DNA of 64,000 bases from Oenanthe sinensis (Eukaryota; Streptophyta; Magnoliopsida; Apiales; Apiaceae), in assembly GCA_028671895.1 (NCBI GenBank), contig CM053796.1, positions 33,230,860 to 33,294,859 of the forward strand. Reading direction: 5' to 3'. Both the position numbers and the translations under genes were made by a program. This document shows, piece by piece, positions 37,606 to 49,373 of the stretch. The stretch's first letter is position 1; every line of letters starts with the position of its first letter. Below the pieces are notes generated by a model. It did not search any database, was not told where the DNA came from, and was given only the letters and a program-made list of their open reading frames with translations.

Positions 37606-39406
37606 TTCTTGAATAAAGAAATGGTTTTGGGATTTGATGGGGATTAAAGAAAGGGGGAAAGGAGAGAGATGAGTAAAGAAAATCAAGAAATGGGGTTAGG
37701 GAGTTAAAGACGTGAGAATCATGAAGTTATTGATTTTGATTGATTTGGGTTGTAATCTCTTGAATGTGGCTTTGAAGTGGTCGAGAAAGGGAGGGCTTAG
37801 GGATAGTATAATGACAAAATAATCGAAACATTTAACAGGAGGAATGCGAACTTATCAAAACAGGCCTCCTTTAGTAATTTAATTTTTTTTAATTGTTTTT
37901 TTATTCCAGTTTTTATACATTATCCTATATTAAATTCTTATAATTTATTTTTTCATTAATCCTTTTCAATAAATAATAATATTATTTTTTTACAAAAATA
38001 TTATGTATTTCAATGAAAACATCGGACATAGCTGTGACAAACCTCCAAACTGCAAATATAACATGGTTGAGAAACAAATAAATGAGCTAAACAAATAGCC
38101 GCTTTGTTTCCGGATCATTTAACATACAGAATACAAATATTTTTTAAATTAAATAAGATTACAATAGCTTTTCGATAAATCCAACATACACCAACCCTGA
38201 AACCAGTAACATCACAATTGACCTTCATACAATTAATTCCAATTATAGTCCAATATTCATACTTTCAATTGCACTAACTGAAATTGGAGGAACTAATACC
38301 TCATAATATGAACGATCTCCCGTGGTGAAAAATGAGTTTTCGCGATTTCTACCATCGACCCAGCCTTAATTCGGGCTTTCTAGATTCCCGAAGCATCCAT
38401 TAAATCAATCTCAAAGAAACAAAACAACAAATCCAAAAAATAGCAAAACATAACAACCACTTTAAAAGAAGGACAAATAAATACCCAAAAAATTGGGTAC
38501 GTAAACAATTCTCACAAAAGAAGGATGATTATTGAAGAAAAAATAAGAACTACGGTGATGATTAGATGAAAGAAAGGAAGACGAAAACGAATTTGTGAGA
38601 AGGAAGAAGGCTTCTTCATATTTTTTATGGCGGCTAGTTATGATTGCAAGTCGAGTCTTATTGAGAGAGGGTTTTTAAAAGAATAATCCTTACTCCTTTT
38701 CAGCACATTGATAAATAATCATACTAATAAAATTAACATCAAAGAGCAAATTGTGTTAAATATTCATACTAAACAAGGACTCAAAATTTTGTAACTTGTA
38801 TATTCTGCTAAACACGTTGCCTCACTTTCTGTTTTATAATCATCATTATTTTGCGCCAAGTGAAACAAAGTATCTCTTATAGCTCGAACTATAGACCAAG
38901 ATAGCTACAATGATGTGAAGCAATGGGTGAGTGAAATGGAGTGATATGCGAGCGAGAACGTCAATAAATTTCTTGTTGGGAACAAGTGTGAGTGACCTCA
39001 CTGCAAATTAAGTTGTATCATAGGAAACAGGGCAAGGGAATCTTCAGTCAGGTTAACTTTTTTATTAGTATAAACTATAAATGTACTATTCCGATTGCAA
39101 CTCAAGGATTTTTGTGTTCATCTAGTTTGTCATAGGCATCCAGGGATGAAATCGGCATTCCATTTATGGATTCTATCGAAGAGGTCGATCGTATCACGTT
39201 ATTATTGAGTTTAATTTAAAGGGGAGTTTTGTAATGTTTACATATTGCTCTCACTGCCAGCCTCTTGATCTATTCAATATTCGACTTTGCTCAACCGCGT
39301 ATACTCTGATCACGTCGATCTACTAATGTATAAACATGGCCGTTATGCATTAGCCTGCCTCCAGGAATTAAGAAAGATGACACAACTAAACAACCTAATC
39401 AATCAA
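37606..39406. other. Intergenic region upstream of RopGAP
   Basis: The first 200-250 bases should hold the RopGAP leader and core promoter; a minus-strand TTATACTATCC near 37805 is a weak TATA candidate. The stretch 38320-38690 is less AT-rich and on the minus strand resembles a transcribed leader (CT-rich, short ATG-initiated frames), but no gene could be built. A short run (ATCA)n occurs near 39400. Confidence 0.4.
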
Positions 39407-39905
39407 TCAATCAATAACTAACAAGTCCATCTCAGCTTTATTCTCCTGCTCAATAACATCAAACATAACAGGATACACAATCACACGACTCTGGACATGA
39501 CACCTAAACTTATGCTTCCACTCCTTGAATATCCACAGTAGCATTCATCACCATCTCTCTACGTGCAACATCAGCAAGAAACTTACTCGCATGGTGAGCA
39601 AACTCCTTAGCAGGGAGGTGAAGCAACTGGCATGACTTCGCTGATTGCGAGCCAGCTTTTACCTCAGCCGTGCCGATAAGCGAGCCCTCGTAGAAGATGG
39701 ACAGGATGGTGGAGTTGTAGGAGATGGGGACGTTGTTAGGGTTGGTGACGTGGAGGGTCATGATGACTTGAGCATCTGAGAATGGAAGGTTGAGTTTGAT
39801 GGAGACCAAGTGGAAGATAGGGTCTTTGGGTAGGGAGGCTAGGATTGTTGATGTTGCTATTGCGGTTGCTGCTCCTACCACCGCTCAACTCCAGCTGAAG
39901 CTCAT
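39407..39905 (-). pseudogene. LEA14-like (LEA_2 family) gene, broken
   Basis: The main reading frame (39881-39510) has LEA_2 features: a hydrophobic start, LPKDPIFHLVSIKLNLP, VIMTLHVTNPNNVPISY, SIFYEGSLIGTAEVKAGSQ and REMVMNATVDIQG. There is no ATG where one is needed. The only suitable one (39905-39903, MSFSWS) is followed by an in-frame TGA at codon 7 (39887-39885). At the other end the frame stops right after DIQGVEA. Another frame continues from about 39524 to 39407 with the rest of the domain, including EWKHKF and VMFDVIEQENKAEMDL. A small deletion therefore probably shifted the frame. LEA14-like proteins are desiccation- and stress-associated. Sequencing errors are the alternative to real decay. 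Confidence 0.75.
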
Positions 39906-40090
39906 TATAAGTGCGTGTGTGTGTTTTTGTGGAGAGGAGAGGAGTTGTTTCGTTCTTGAGGAATGGTGTGTTGATCGACTTGTGCTTTCTTAAAGACGAA
40001 AGAGATAAGTATTGACACGTGAAAGTTACTGAGACCATCTCTTTGGTCACGCTGTCTGGGGATACCAGGGGTTGGTATTTGTTTACGGGG

Positions 40091-40495
40091 TTTTTTGAAA
40101 AATACTTTAGGGTAATTTTTTTTAATAATAATACTGATTTATTTAAAAATATTTTGCAAAAACATGATTTTTTTTAAAAAATTGTAAAAATACGGTTTTG
40201 CAACTTTGCAACTGGAATCAACCACGAATGAAATTTTAAAATTTAGTCAAAATAACTATTTTTTGGTTGTATAATACGTTGCTTAACAAGTTAAACGATT
40301 AAAATTAAAATGCAATAGTAAATGCAACCAAAAGCAATTTTAAGCAACCTTAATAAATGCAACCAAAAGTAACTTTCATTATTTTTTTGAAAAATAGAAA
40401 AATAAGTTGAATCTGGTTACAAACCGTATTTTTACAAAAAAAAAATCAGAAAATCGTAAAATTGTAAAACCCCCCTTAAAAAGTAGTATTTTCGA
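40091..40495. repeat. Foldback-like sequence, possible decayed TIR element
   Basis: The left side (GAAAAATACTTTAGGG, then A/T runs and ATACGGTTTTGCAAC) is roughly mirrored on the right (CGAAAATACTACTTTTTAAGGG, ATACGGTTTGTAACC on the other strand). The core carries several GCAACCAAAA motifs. A related pattern may lie at about 43080-43360. No target duplication is defined. Confidence 0.35.
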
Positions 40496-40868
40496 TAATT
40501 TCTCTTGTTTATTTAATAAATCAATGTTCTAAAATTCCTACAAATCTACTGTCTTAAATAATATAGAATACACAACATTTCAAGAGAATAAAACTTAAAA
40601 TATGGTTTAAACAGCCTAATATATTTTTGATATATACTTAAAAATAATTCCAATTTTTTTCAAATAATGTGACACGATATATAGTATGTTTTAATTAGTC
40701 AGGCACCGGGGTCTTCTATTCTTATTAGGAAAGTTATATTTGATATAATTTTTGAACTACCAAGAATTTCTCAAAATTTATAGTTCACATAGGTTGGATA
40801 AAAATGTATTGGTCATATTTATTTTTTAAAACATTTTTTATATTAATTTCTTCCATTTCCTTTTTTGG

Positions 40869-40873
<5 letters not shown>

Positions 40874-40917
<44 letters not shown>
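40874..40917. repeat. (AT)n microsatellite
   Basis: A pure AT dinucleotide run of about 44 bases is seen here, with no element attached. Confidence 0.9.
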
Positions 40918-40919
<2 letters not shown>

Positions 40920-41342
40920 CCTCATCACTAATTAATTTATACGTATTTTCTTTTCTTTTTTTACCATTCTTAATTAATCTAGACGCCCAATTGTAATAAT
41001 AATAGTTGGGTGGATAGTTTGTGAAGTGATTATAGATTTTTTTTTTTATATCCTTAGTAAATGAAAGAAAATAAAGTGATTAAAATTTTCATATAAATAC
41101 AAAAACTAATTTTATATTATTGTTAAAAGAATAAATATCAAATCTTAATATTAAAATTGGATAAATATAAAATATACATAAAATATAATATTAAATATTA
41201 ATCATTAATCAATTAATTAATAAGATATAAAAAAGATACAGTATATTGCACAATTATAAATTAATTTGTATAAAAAATATCATGTAGTAATATTAATTTG
41301 AAAAAGGGTATACACATGATCTGGATGTATGCAGTTGCATGG

Positions 41343-41907
41343 CTATATGAAGATTAGCAAGACAAGTAGACAACACAATAGTTGATAATAATAAGGATGA
41401 ACGCAGCAACTAGAAACACCACTATGTTTGACATAGCTATGGTGGTTTCCCTCATAAGCACCACCAGCACCTGCACCAGCAACAACTCCTCCATATTTGG
41501 GAAGAACACTGCTATCACCTCTTCCTACTCCACCCCCGTGACTACTTCCCTGGCTACCACCGTGAGCTGCAGAAGCATGGCCCCCGTGACCACCGCCGCC
41601 GCCACCACCACCGCGTCTGTTAACGTTACTCACAACTTTTTCTTCTATTTCTATCTCTTGTTTTACCATATATCCCTCGTGTATAAATTTCTCCTTGTTG
41701 CTTTCTGTTAAAAAGTTAGCGTATTGATAAATATCATTGTAGAAAGTAAATTAACAAGAAAATTTACAATCTCATATTCATTCCAAACGACGTAATAAAG
41801 CAAGATTTACCACCTGGGTTTGATACAAGTGGGGAAGAAGGATTATAAGTTGATGCATGGAGATGTTGGAGTTGGAAAAATAGCACAAGCATTTGTAATA
41901 TTGTCAT
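41343..41907 (-). CDS. Secreted glycine-rich protein, copy 1
   Basis: Two exons, 41907-41811 and 41704-41343, give about 152 residues. Exon 1 encodes a signal peptide (MTILQMLVLFFQLQHLHAS) and a short Ser/Pro region. The donor GTAAAT at 41810 is also used in the second copy; GTGGTA three bases earlier is an alternative that removes one residue. Exon 2 (acceptor TTTAACAG) contains KQEIEIEEKVV, a polyglycine/His/Ser stretch, PKYGGVVAGAGAGG, and a Cys/Tyr-rich end with a strongly hydrophobic tail (LLCCLLVLLIFI). It is probably a small extracellular or membrane-held glycine-rich cell-wall protein; I cannot name a family. The opposite-strand ORF at 41382-41711 is a shadow. A 1.2 kb segment including most of this gene is duplicated at 54086-55494. 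Confidence 0.75.
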
Positions 41908-42667
41908 GTCTATTTTGCATCTCGTAATAATTGAAGTTTATGTAACTTTTGAATTCTGATACTACACAGTCTATTACTGTATGCTCCTCCCTCAATCTAC
42001 ATATACACATATATAATTTTGTACCGCGTTGGATTTACCTTAACTCATAAGCAAAGTATTCGATTCTTTATTTGTGTTTAATCTAGGACATCATGTCCTT
42101 TTGCAGTGTACACGCACTCAACTTTTGTAGAGTATCACTTTTATTAAAACAAGTGCCCGATTTCAATTACCTTTATACCGTATTACTTCCTCGGTCTCCT
42201 AATTACATGTATTTTTGTAAAGAAAAATATCACAAAATACTTTTTACTCTTTTTTTTTTATAGCAATTTTTTAAAAAAAATTTCACAAATTACTCTTATA
42301 TTACTATTTTCAATATTTAACTAATTTAAATATACAAACAACTCATCTACATTTAATATAATTATCAGGGGTAGATACTGAAACAAATTATCTATCTAAT
42401 TTTTTCTTAAAATGCGTAATTTTTTCAAAATTGACATGTAGAATGGGACGGAGTGATTGTTATTTTTTTCCATTAAGATTTTGGAAACATATTTATTGCG
42501 TATATAAATATTTATATTCTTTTTTAATTTTAGAATAATTTTTTTGAATAATATTACGAGCTTTTTTAAAAAGGGGTCTCTTTTAGAACTTGACAATTGT
42601 AAACCATGTTCAATTAAGCCAATTTAGAGGCGCCTCCAAATTAACCTCGATCCGCTACTACACGTAC
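41484..42667. repeat. Segmental duplication, copy 1
   Basis: This stretch matches 54086-55494 almost base for base from AACTCCTCCATATTTGGGAAG to CGCTACTACACGTAC. The second copy carries one extra 228-bp insertion. The stretch includes most of the glycine-rich gene and about 750 bases upstream of it. Confidence 0.93.
42186..42455. mobile_element. Degenerate Stowaway-like MITE
   Basis: The ends CTTCCTCGGTCTCC and TCACTCCGTCCCATT (opposite strand), each with ACATGT nearby and TA at the left boundary, indicate an old Stowaway element of about 270 bp. The same element is present in the duplicated segment at about 55010-55283, so it was there before the duplication. Confidence 0.6.
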
Positions 42668-43412
42668 CAAAAACAAAAGGATAGTGGATGGTTGGTTAGG
42701 AGTTTCATAATCATCAGCGTTCATGGCACCTAAAATCGTGTGCTACTAGCTTGTGAAAACTCTCCTACTGCATGACTGTGCACTCTTTATCTGACTTGGA
42801 GGAACAATAATACCTATCATAATGTATAAATATAAATGGGGGCGGACCACAGTTTAAGTGGATGGGCTATATATGCCGAGTTGGCCGAATTTTTTCATTA
42901 CTAATACTACTTCAGCCCGGGTTTGATTGTTTTTAAAGCCTTTCTCGAGTTTATAATTTTATTCCTCCAGCCCACTAGTCCACTCCAAACTAAAAAAAAA
43001 ACGCGATCGTCCAATTTAAGAAGAGTGATCCCCAACTCTAAGTATCGTGTGCCTATTTTTCTCTCAAAAATCTAAAGGTTTTTTTAGAACAATACAATTT
43101 AATTTATTTTTAGTGAAAATATGATTTTTGAGAATTTTTAGAAAAATACTATTTTACAATCAAATATAATTAAAATCAACCTCAAGTACAACAAGAAGCA
43201 ACTTTAGTTTTTATATAAAAAAAGTATCATTTAATTTTCAATCGTATATAAAAAAGTTACAGATTTTGACCATAGAATTGTATTTTTGTAAATATTTTTT
43301 TAAAAAATAATAAAATCATAAAAAAATTTAAAAATAGTATTTTTTTTATTTCTCAAAACTTTGTATCTATCTCTCTAAATCTATGATTTTATATTATATA
43401 TATATATATATA
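42668..43412. other. Intergenic region
   Basis: No gene is seen. A decayed foldback-like A/T-rich stretch lies around 43080-43360, and a (TA)n run at about 43391-43412 borders the next element. Confidence 0.5.
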
Positions 43413-44089
43413 GGGTCCTGCTCAAATAGAAAATAGCTTAAATGAGAAATAGAAAACCTTATCATTATACCTGCCACACCCACACACAAATTATATACAC
43501 CCTCACACACACAATCCCATCTATTCTCCTCCGTTTTTAATTTGATTTTTCCCGTCAATTGGCAAAGTTTTTTTCAAATCTAACTTCACCACATTTTTTT
43601 CCATCTCCCAACGATCAGTTTTCATACCATATGTGCTATATTTCGACAAATATAATTTATAATTAAAATAAATTCGTCACTTATCAGATTCAAACTTCAA
43701 TCACAAAAATATATTACAGAAACCACTAATTTGTATTATAGAAATCACTAATTTATATTACAGAAATCACTAAATTATATATCCTCGGTTCACAAAAAAT
43801 AATGGAAATCGTCGAAAAAATAAAAGTCACCGGAATATATCACATATGGTATGCAAACTGATTGTTGGGAGATGGAGAAAAATGTGGTGAAGTTAGATTT
43901 GAAAAAAACTTCACTAATTAACGGGAAAAATCAAATTAAAAACGGAGGGATTATGTGGGATTGGGTGTATGAGGGTGTATTTGATTTGTGTGTGGATGCA
44001 CCCCCTTGCCATTAGATTAGATTGAATATATGGTGTAGATCTTATTTTCTATTTTCTATTCTAAGTTATTTTCTATTTGAGCAGGACCC

Positions 44090-44090
<1 letters not shown>
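43413..44090. mobile_element. TIR element inserted in (TA)n, copy A
   Basis: The left end GGGTCCTGCTCAAATAGAAA and the right end, on the opposite strand, are identical over this length and continue as AATAGCTTA / AATAACTTA. Both ends abut TA dinucleotide runs (43391-43412 and 44091-44106). The interior contains a second inverted pair: CCGTTTTTAATTTGATTTTTCCCG near 43532 and its mirror near 43920. There is no ORF of note. Insertion in the microsatellite hides any target duplication. The style recalls rice Micron elements; superfamily is not proven. Confidence 0.8.
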
Positions 44091-44122
<32 letters not shown>

Positions 44123-44159
44123 TTTAGCACGCACAATGGAGTGTGATGGTTTAGAAATA

Positions 44160-44165
<6 letters not shown>

Positions 44166-44206
<41 letters not shown>
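44166..44206. repeat. (AT)n microsatellite
   Basis: A pure AT run of about 41 bases borders the left end of the next TIR element. Confidence 0.9.
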
Positions 44207-44209
<3 letters not shown>

Positions 44210-45466
44210 AACGATCAAATGAGAAATAACTTAAAATGAGAAATAGAAATTAGATCTTAACCACATATTCAATTTTAATCTAATGGTCCCAAGGTGCCAT
44301 TACACACAAATTAAATGCATCCTCACATACACAATTAATTTAATCTCCTTTGTTTTAAATTTAATTTTCCCGTTAATTGATGACTTTTTTTCAAATCTAA
44401 CTTCACCATATTTTTCTTCGTCTCCCAACGATCAGTTTCCATACCATATATGTTATATTTCGACGAATTTTATTTTTTCAGCAACCTCTATTATTTTAGG
44501 TGAACCTACTGTATATAAATTAGTGATTACTATAATATTAAATACTGATTCGTGTAATATAAATTACTGATTTCTGTAATATAATTTAATGATTTCTATT
44601 ATATTAAATATTGATTTATGTAATACTCCCTCTAGTCCTTTATATAGGTCACCGAACTTTTTACACGTAACTTTAGATGTTTTGACCATATACTTAGAAT
44701 TAATATTTTTAAATTTTATTTTTTTAAATAAAAATATAATATTTAAATTTTAATTCACAAAAAGAAAATTTAAAAAATATTACTTCTAGCTATGCGGTCA
44801 AAGCACATAAAATTATGTGTAAAAAGTCAAACGACCTATAAATAGGACTAGAGGGAGTATTAAATATTGATTTCTGTAATATTAATTACTGATTTATGTA
44901 ATATAATTTCCATGATAAAAATATATTTTATTATATTTATTATTTATATTAAAAACATTAATTTTAAATAAAAAAAATATAGTATTAAATACTAATTTCT
45001 GTAATATTAAATACTGATTTTTGTAATATTAATTACTGATTTATGTAATATAATTTCCATAAAAATATATATTCTATTACATTTATTATTTAAAATTAAA
45101 AAAATAAATTTTAAATAATAAAAATATAATATTAAATATTGATTTATGTAATATTAAATACTAATTTCTATAATATTAATGACTAGTTTATGTAATATAA
45201 TTACTAATTTTTATAGCATAATTTATGTAATAAAGATATACTCTATTATATTTATTGTTTAACATTAAAAATATAAATTATTTAGTGTAATAAAATTATA
45301 GAACAATGCCCCTAGGTAGAGGGCCACACGTGTCACTCGATGGAGGGGACTTTTTTTCAGCGAGGACCACGTGCGCATGTGTGTTCCGTGTGTGTATGTG
45401 GGCTAGACTAGTTAAATGGGCCGATTATTATCAATTTTTTATTTAAGTTATTTCTCATTTGAGCAA

Positions 45467-45470
<4 letters not shown>
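44207..45470. mobile_element. TIR element inserted in (TA)n, copy B
   Basis: The left end GATCAAATGAGAAATAACTTA and the right end, on the opposite strand, GCTCAAATGAGAAATAACTTA share a TIR that also resembles copy A. Long (AT)n runs flank both sides. Its left 300 bases parallel copy A (TTAATTTTCCCGTTAATTG, CTCCCAACGATCAGTTTCCATACC), so A and B are related. The interior carries many copies of CTGATTT(C/A)TGTAATATTAA and a nested Stowaway MITE. Confidence 0.78.
44626..44857. mobile_element. Complete Stowaway MITE nested in copy B
   Basis: The ends CTCCCTCTAGTCCTTTATATAGG and CTCCCTCTAGTCCTATTTATAGG (opposite strand) are flanked by TA (44624-44625 and 44858-44859). The 232-bp element is A/T-rich with inverted GTAACTTTAGATG and AAAGCACATAAAATTA arms. 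A truncated relative is at 5350-5565. Confidence 0.9.

Positions 45471-45545
<75 letters not shown>
45471..45545. repeat. (AT)n microsatellite, about 75 bases
   Basis: A long pure AT run separates the right end of TIR element B from the start of the Ulp1-bearing sequence. Its translation as Tyr-Ile repeats is meaningless. Confidence 0.95.
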
Positions 45546-45548
<3 letters not shown>

Positions 45549-45849
45549 AGCTCCTCTAGTGAGAACCTATTAAAATTAGAATTAAGAACCAAACAGCCCA
45601 GCCCAATAAAACAGCTCAACCCAATACAAAATTATAATAACAATTTAAAAAACACAGGGATTGAAATAGGAAAAAACGGTCATAACTCCGCTTCATTAAC
45701 TCTTTTCATCAAACCCACTTCCCCTTCTTCATTCAAAAACCACCCACACACAGCAACACAAAATCGTTGATTTTCATTATTCAAATCGGTGTAGAATTCA
45801 TAAAAATTTCGACGATTCAGGTATTTTATGTGATTTTAAACAATTGAAA

Positions 45850-47350
45850 CATAATTTGATGTTTGTGATCAACAAATTTAAATTTGAATCATCGTTTTTA
45901 TGCATGTATTTGCTATTACCGACTACAATCTTTGATTGCATGCTATTTGATACTAGAACCACTGGTTTGATGTTTATAATCTTCTAATTTAGACTAGAAT
46001 GCATCAATTTTATTCATGTATTTGTTATTACCGACTACAATATTTGATTACATGATAATCGAAACTAGAATAACTGGTTTTATGTTTATAATCTTCTAAT
46101 TTAGACTCGAATCAACGAGTTTATGCATATATTTGCTATTATAGACTACATATTTCTGATTACGTGTTATTTGATGCTACAATCACTGTTATTGGATGCT
46201 ACAATCACTGGTTTTATACTTGTAATCATATTCTAATTTAAAATTGAATTAAAGAGTTTATGCATGTATTTACTATTACTGACTACAATATCTGATTTTA
46301 TGCTATTGGACATTTGAAAAACTGATTTGATGTTTGGAATGCTCTAGTTTAGACTCGATTCACTAATTTGTACATAAATTTAGCTATTATGCAGTAAGAA
46401 TTATGATTATATACTGTTGCACAATTGAAAACCTGATTAGTTGTTTGGAATGATCTGGTTTAGACTTGAATTATTGATTTGATGTTTGAAATACTCTTGT
46501 TTAGACTCGAATCACTTAATTTAAACATATATTTTGCAATTATGGAGTAGAAATTAGGGTTCTATGCTCATGGATAGTTGAACACTGATTTTTTTTATGC
46601 AATGCTCTTGTTTATAGTTGAATCGCTTAATTTAAACATATATTTTGCAATTATTCAGTAGAAATTAGGGTTCCATGCTCTTGGACACTTGAAAAACTCA
46701 TTTCGTTTATGCAATGCTCTTATTTAGACTCCAATTGCTTAATTTATACATATATTTGGCTAACATGATTTTATTCTATTGGATACTTGAAAAAACTAAT
46801 TTAGTTTTTGGAATGCTCTAGGTTAGACTCGATTCACTGATTTGTACATAAATTTAGATATTATGCAGTAAGAATTATGATTCTATGCTGTTGCACAATT
46901 GAAAAGCTGATTAGGTATTTGGAATGATCTTGTTCAGACTTGAATTGTTGATTTAATATTTGAAATACTCTTGTTTAGACTCGAATTGCTTAACTTGAAC
47001 ATATATTTTTGCAATTGTGGAGTAGAAATTAGGATTCTATGCTCTTGGATACTTGAAAAAAAACTAATTTTGTTTATGAAATGTTCTTGTTTAGACTCGA
47101 ATCGCTTAATTTATATATATATTTGGCTATTATGGGGTAGAAATAATTATTTCATGCTCTTGGACACTTGAAAAACTGATTTGATGTCTGAAATCTAGTT
47201 ATTGATAATTGGATCACTGAATTTAAGAATATATTATGCTATTATGCAGTAAAAATTATGACTCTATACTATTGCACACTTGAAAAAATTGATTTACTTT
47301 TTGGAATGCTCTAGTTTAGAGTCGAGTTGCTCAATTTATGCTATTATGCT
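45850..47350. repeat. Minisatellite of about 12 degenerate ~105-155 bp units in the Ulp1 leader intron
   Basis: Each unit contains a core such as GACTCGAATC(A/G)CTTAATTTA, then CATATATTT(T/G)GC(A/T)ATTAT, then a few bases and CTATGCTNTTGGACACTTGAAAAACTGATTT. Cores recur near 45910, 46030, 46134, 46270, 46380, 46535, 46644, 46750, 46855, 47010, 47122 and 47235. It is non-coding and, under the model above, intronic. Confidence 0.85.
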
Positions 47351-47466
47351 CTAGTCTAGTAAGCTTCGCATTTAATTAAATGTTCAATCAATTTTATCTG
47401 TCTTCCAAAACTGCATACATGTATGTTTTTAAAATGTTCTTGCAATTGATAAAATGATGACTGTAG

Positions 47467-47945
47467 GATAAATAGGGGAATGAACAAGCTTTGCCAAATG
47501 AAGATCAACTACCTCAATCCCCAAATGAGGTAATTATTGTATGCATGTTTAAACACTTAAAAAATAATTCACACAGTAATCACTAATAAAATAAAATATA
47601 AATTACCCACTTATTAACTGGATCACCAAATATTTGACTTGAATCACCAAAATTAATCTCTGTAGGAAAGACAGGGGAATGATTAAGTTTTTCCAAATGA
47701 AGATCAAGTGCCTCAATCCACAAATGAGGTAATTATTTTATGTATGTTTAAACACTTAAAAAATAATTCACACAATAATCACTAATAAAATAGAAAATAA
47801 ATTACCCACTTATTAACTGGATCACCAAATATCTGACTTGAATCACCAAAAGTAATCTCTGCAGGAAAGACAACGGAATGACCAACCTTTGACAAATGAA
47901 GACCAAGTCCTTCAAACTCCAAATCAGGTAATTATTATATTCATG
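47467..47945 (+). repeat. 199-bp tandem triplication of an exon-intron unit
   Basis: Three 63-base exon copies lie at 47467-47529, 47666-47728 and 47865-47927, exactly 199 bases apart. Each is preceded by TGTAG or TGCAG and followed by GTAATTATT, so each looks like a complete exon with its intron. The encoded segment resembles NEDQVPQSPNE in a Gln/Asn-rich frame. The first two copies contain stop codons (one TAG, one TAA); the third is open. Confidence 0.9.
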
Positions 47946-49373
47946 ATTAAACCTTAATTCACACACACGAATCGACAATAGAATCATCGACTTATTATAC
48001 ACGTGTTAACCTTTAAAAGCAACATCTTATGTGATATTTATCTACAATTATTGACAAACAACATTGTAATTGAATTATTATATTGTCTTTTTTGTTAGGA
48101 TTGACACCAGTGCACGAAGAAAAATAACAAAGGGCGAGAAGGGAACCAAAACTTGGCCCTGCATATCGATCGTCATATATTCAGAGAGAAATAGATGTCA
48201 ATGCTAAATACTAAACACAAGAGTACGCTGTATGGAGATGAATAATCCAAAAAGGGGAAAACAAACTGTAAGTACTCTTACCAAATAACATCTGCAAATT
48301 TCTTAACTTTCAATATATGTAGATATATTGCAAGGTTAACGATATAATTGTTTCTTTAATACTTAATAGGGAACTTGTTTTCCAGTCTAGAGATGAATTC
48401 TGCATTCGAAAGCATATGATAACTTTTAAACCCGGAGAACAGTTGTATTATTCTATAATAGACATATGGACAACTTTATTGATTAATGAAAAGGAATCAT
48501 ATAAGGCAGTAGAGTCACCATTGTGCTTGTTCTTAAACATCGGTCTTTCGGTAATATATTTATAGAATTGTCATAAGTGTAGACAATTTATTTTACTTCT
48601 TACTTATATGTCCTAAAACTTGCAGATTGCTCCACTAGACAACAAGAACTCCGAGGAAGATCAATACAAGATTTTTACTAATGAAATAGATCAATTTCTT
48701 GAAAGATATCCAATGACAAGATTTGAAGATTATGAACTGGTAAATTTCTTAACTACTAAAAAGTACTAACAATTAAACATGGCATGCTTGAATTTTATTC
48801 ATTAGACATGATATAAACTAAGACCAGTATTGTAAATATGTGCAGATAATTTTCCCAGTTCATTCATTTGAGCACTTCTACATAGTATGCTTGAATTTAA
48901 AGAAACAAGCATTTGAGGTGATTGATAACATAAGGCATGGGAAAACTGCTCTTAAAGCATATGGTGGTAAACTCCGTAAATTGGTAAGTTCTCTAAAATA
49001 TTATTAATTACACATGTTTTTTTTAATTTCACACACTTCACATATCGATCTTATACATATTATCTATTACAATTTTAGAAATCCCACTTTGTGAAGTACT
49101 TAAAAGATAAAGAGCTCATATAGTTTTCAAATTCGGTGAATAAAATGAAGTTTGAGTACGTCACAACGAGTAGGCAAATATTCCAAAATTACCAAGACTG
49201 TGGCATTTTCTTGATGAGGCACATGAAAACTTACAAGGGAGATCGAATAAATTGGAACACACAGCTGAAATCAGAAACAATAAGTTCCTTATCTGAACAA
49301 TACTTATAACTTGAATATGCTTTGAATTCTCATCATATATTTGACTATTTTTTACACATGCAGGACAAAAACC

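Larger units (their letters stand above)
45546..49373 (+). pseudogene. Ulp1-type (C48) cysteine protease gene, decayed and truncated; probably Mutator-like cargo
   Basis: The sequence starts GGGAGCTCCTCTAGTGAGAACC at the edge of a (TA)n run, like a transposon end. A leader exon seems to end at GATTCAG|GTATTT (45819). After a 1.6 kb intron come a triplicated 63-base exon and exons 48099-48267, 48370-48550, 48626-48739, 48846-48983 and 49079 to about 49290. The encoded stretch includes YRSSYIQREIDVNAK, PLCLFLNIGLS, FPVHSFEHFYIVCLN, VIDN and NYQDCGIFLMRHM. These contain the His, Asp and Gln/Cys positions of a Ulp1 SUMO-protease-like domain. In-frame stops occur in the repeated exons, twice in 48099-48267 and once in the 49079 exon. 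The next exon (GACAAAAACC) is cut by a SIRE-type LTR at 49374. Ulp1 domains are often carried by plant Mutator-like elements, which fits here. Confidence 0.8.

Noticed and set aside
41382..41711. Plus-strand Thr/Ser-rich ORF, with a similar one at 54158-54376
   Set aside because: Antisense of the glycine-rich coding exon; the minus strand has signal peptide, splice sites and a sensible product.
45459..45770. ORF with a long Tyr-Ile repeat
   Set aside because: It is the translation of an (AT)n microsatellite and the adjoining transposon end.
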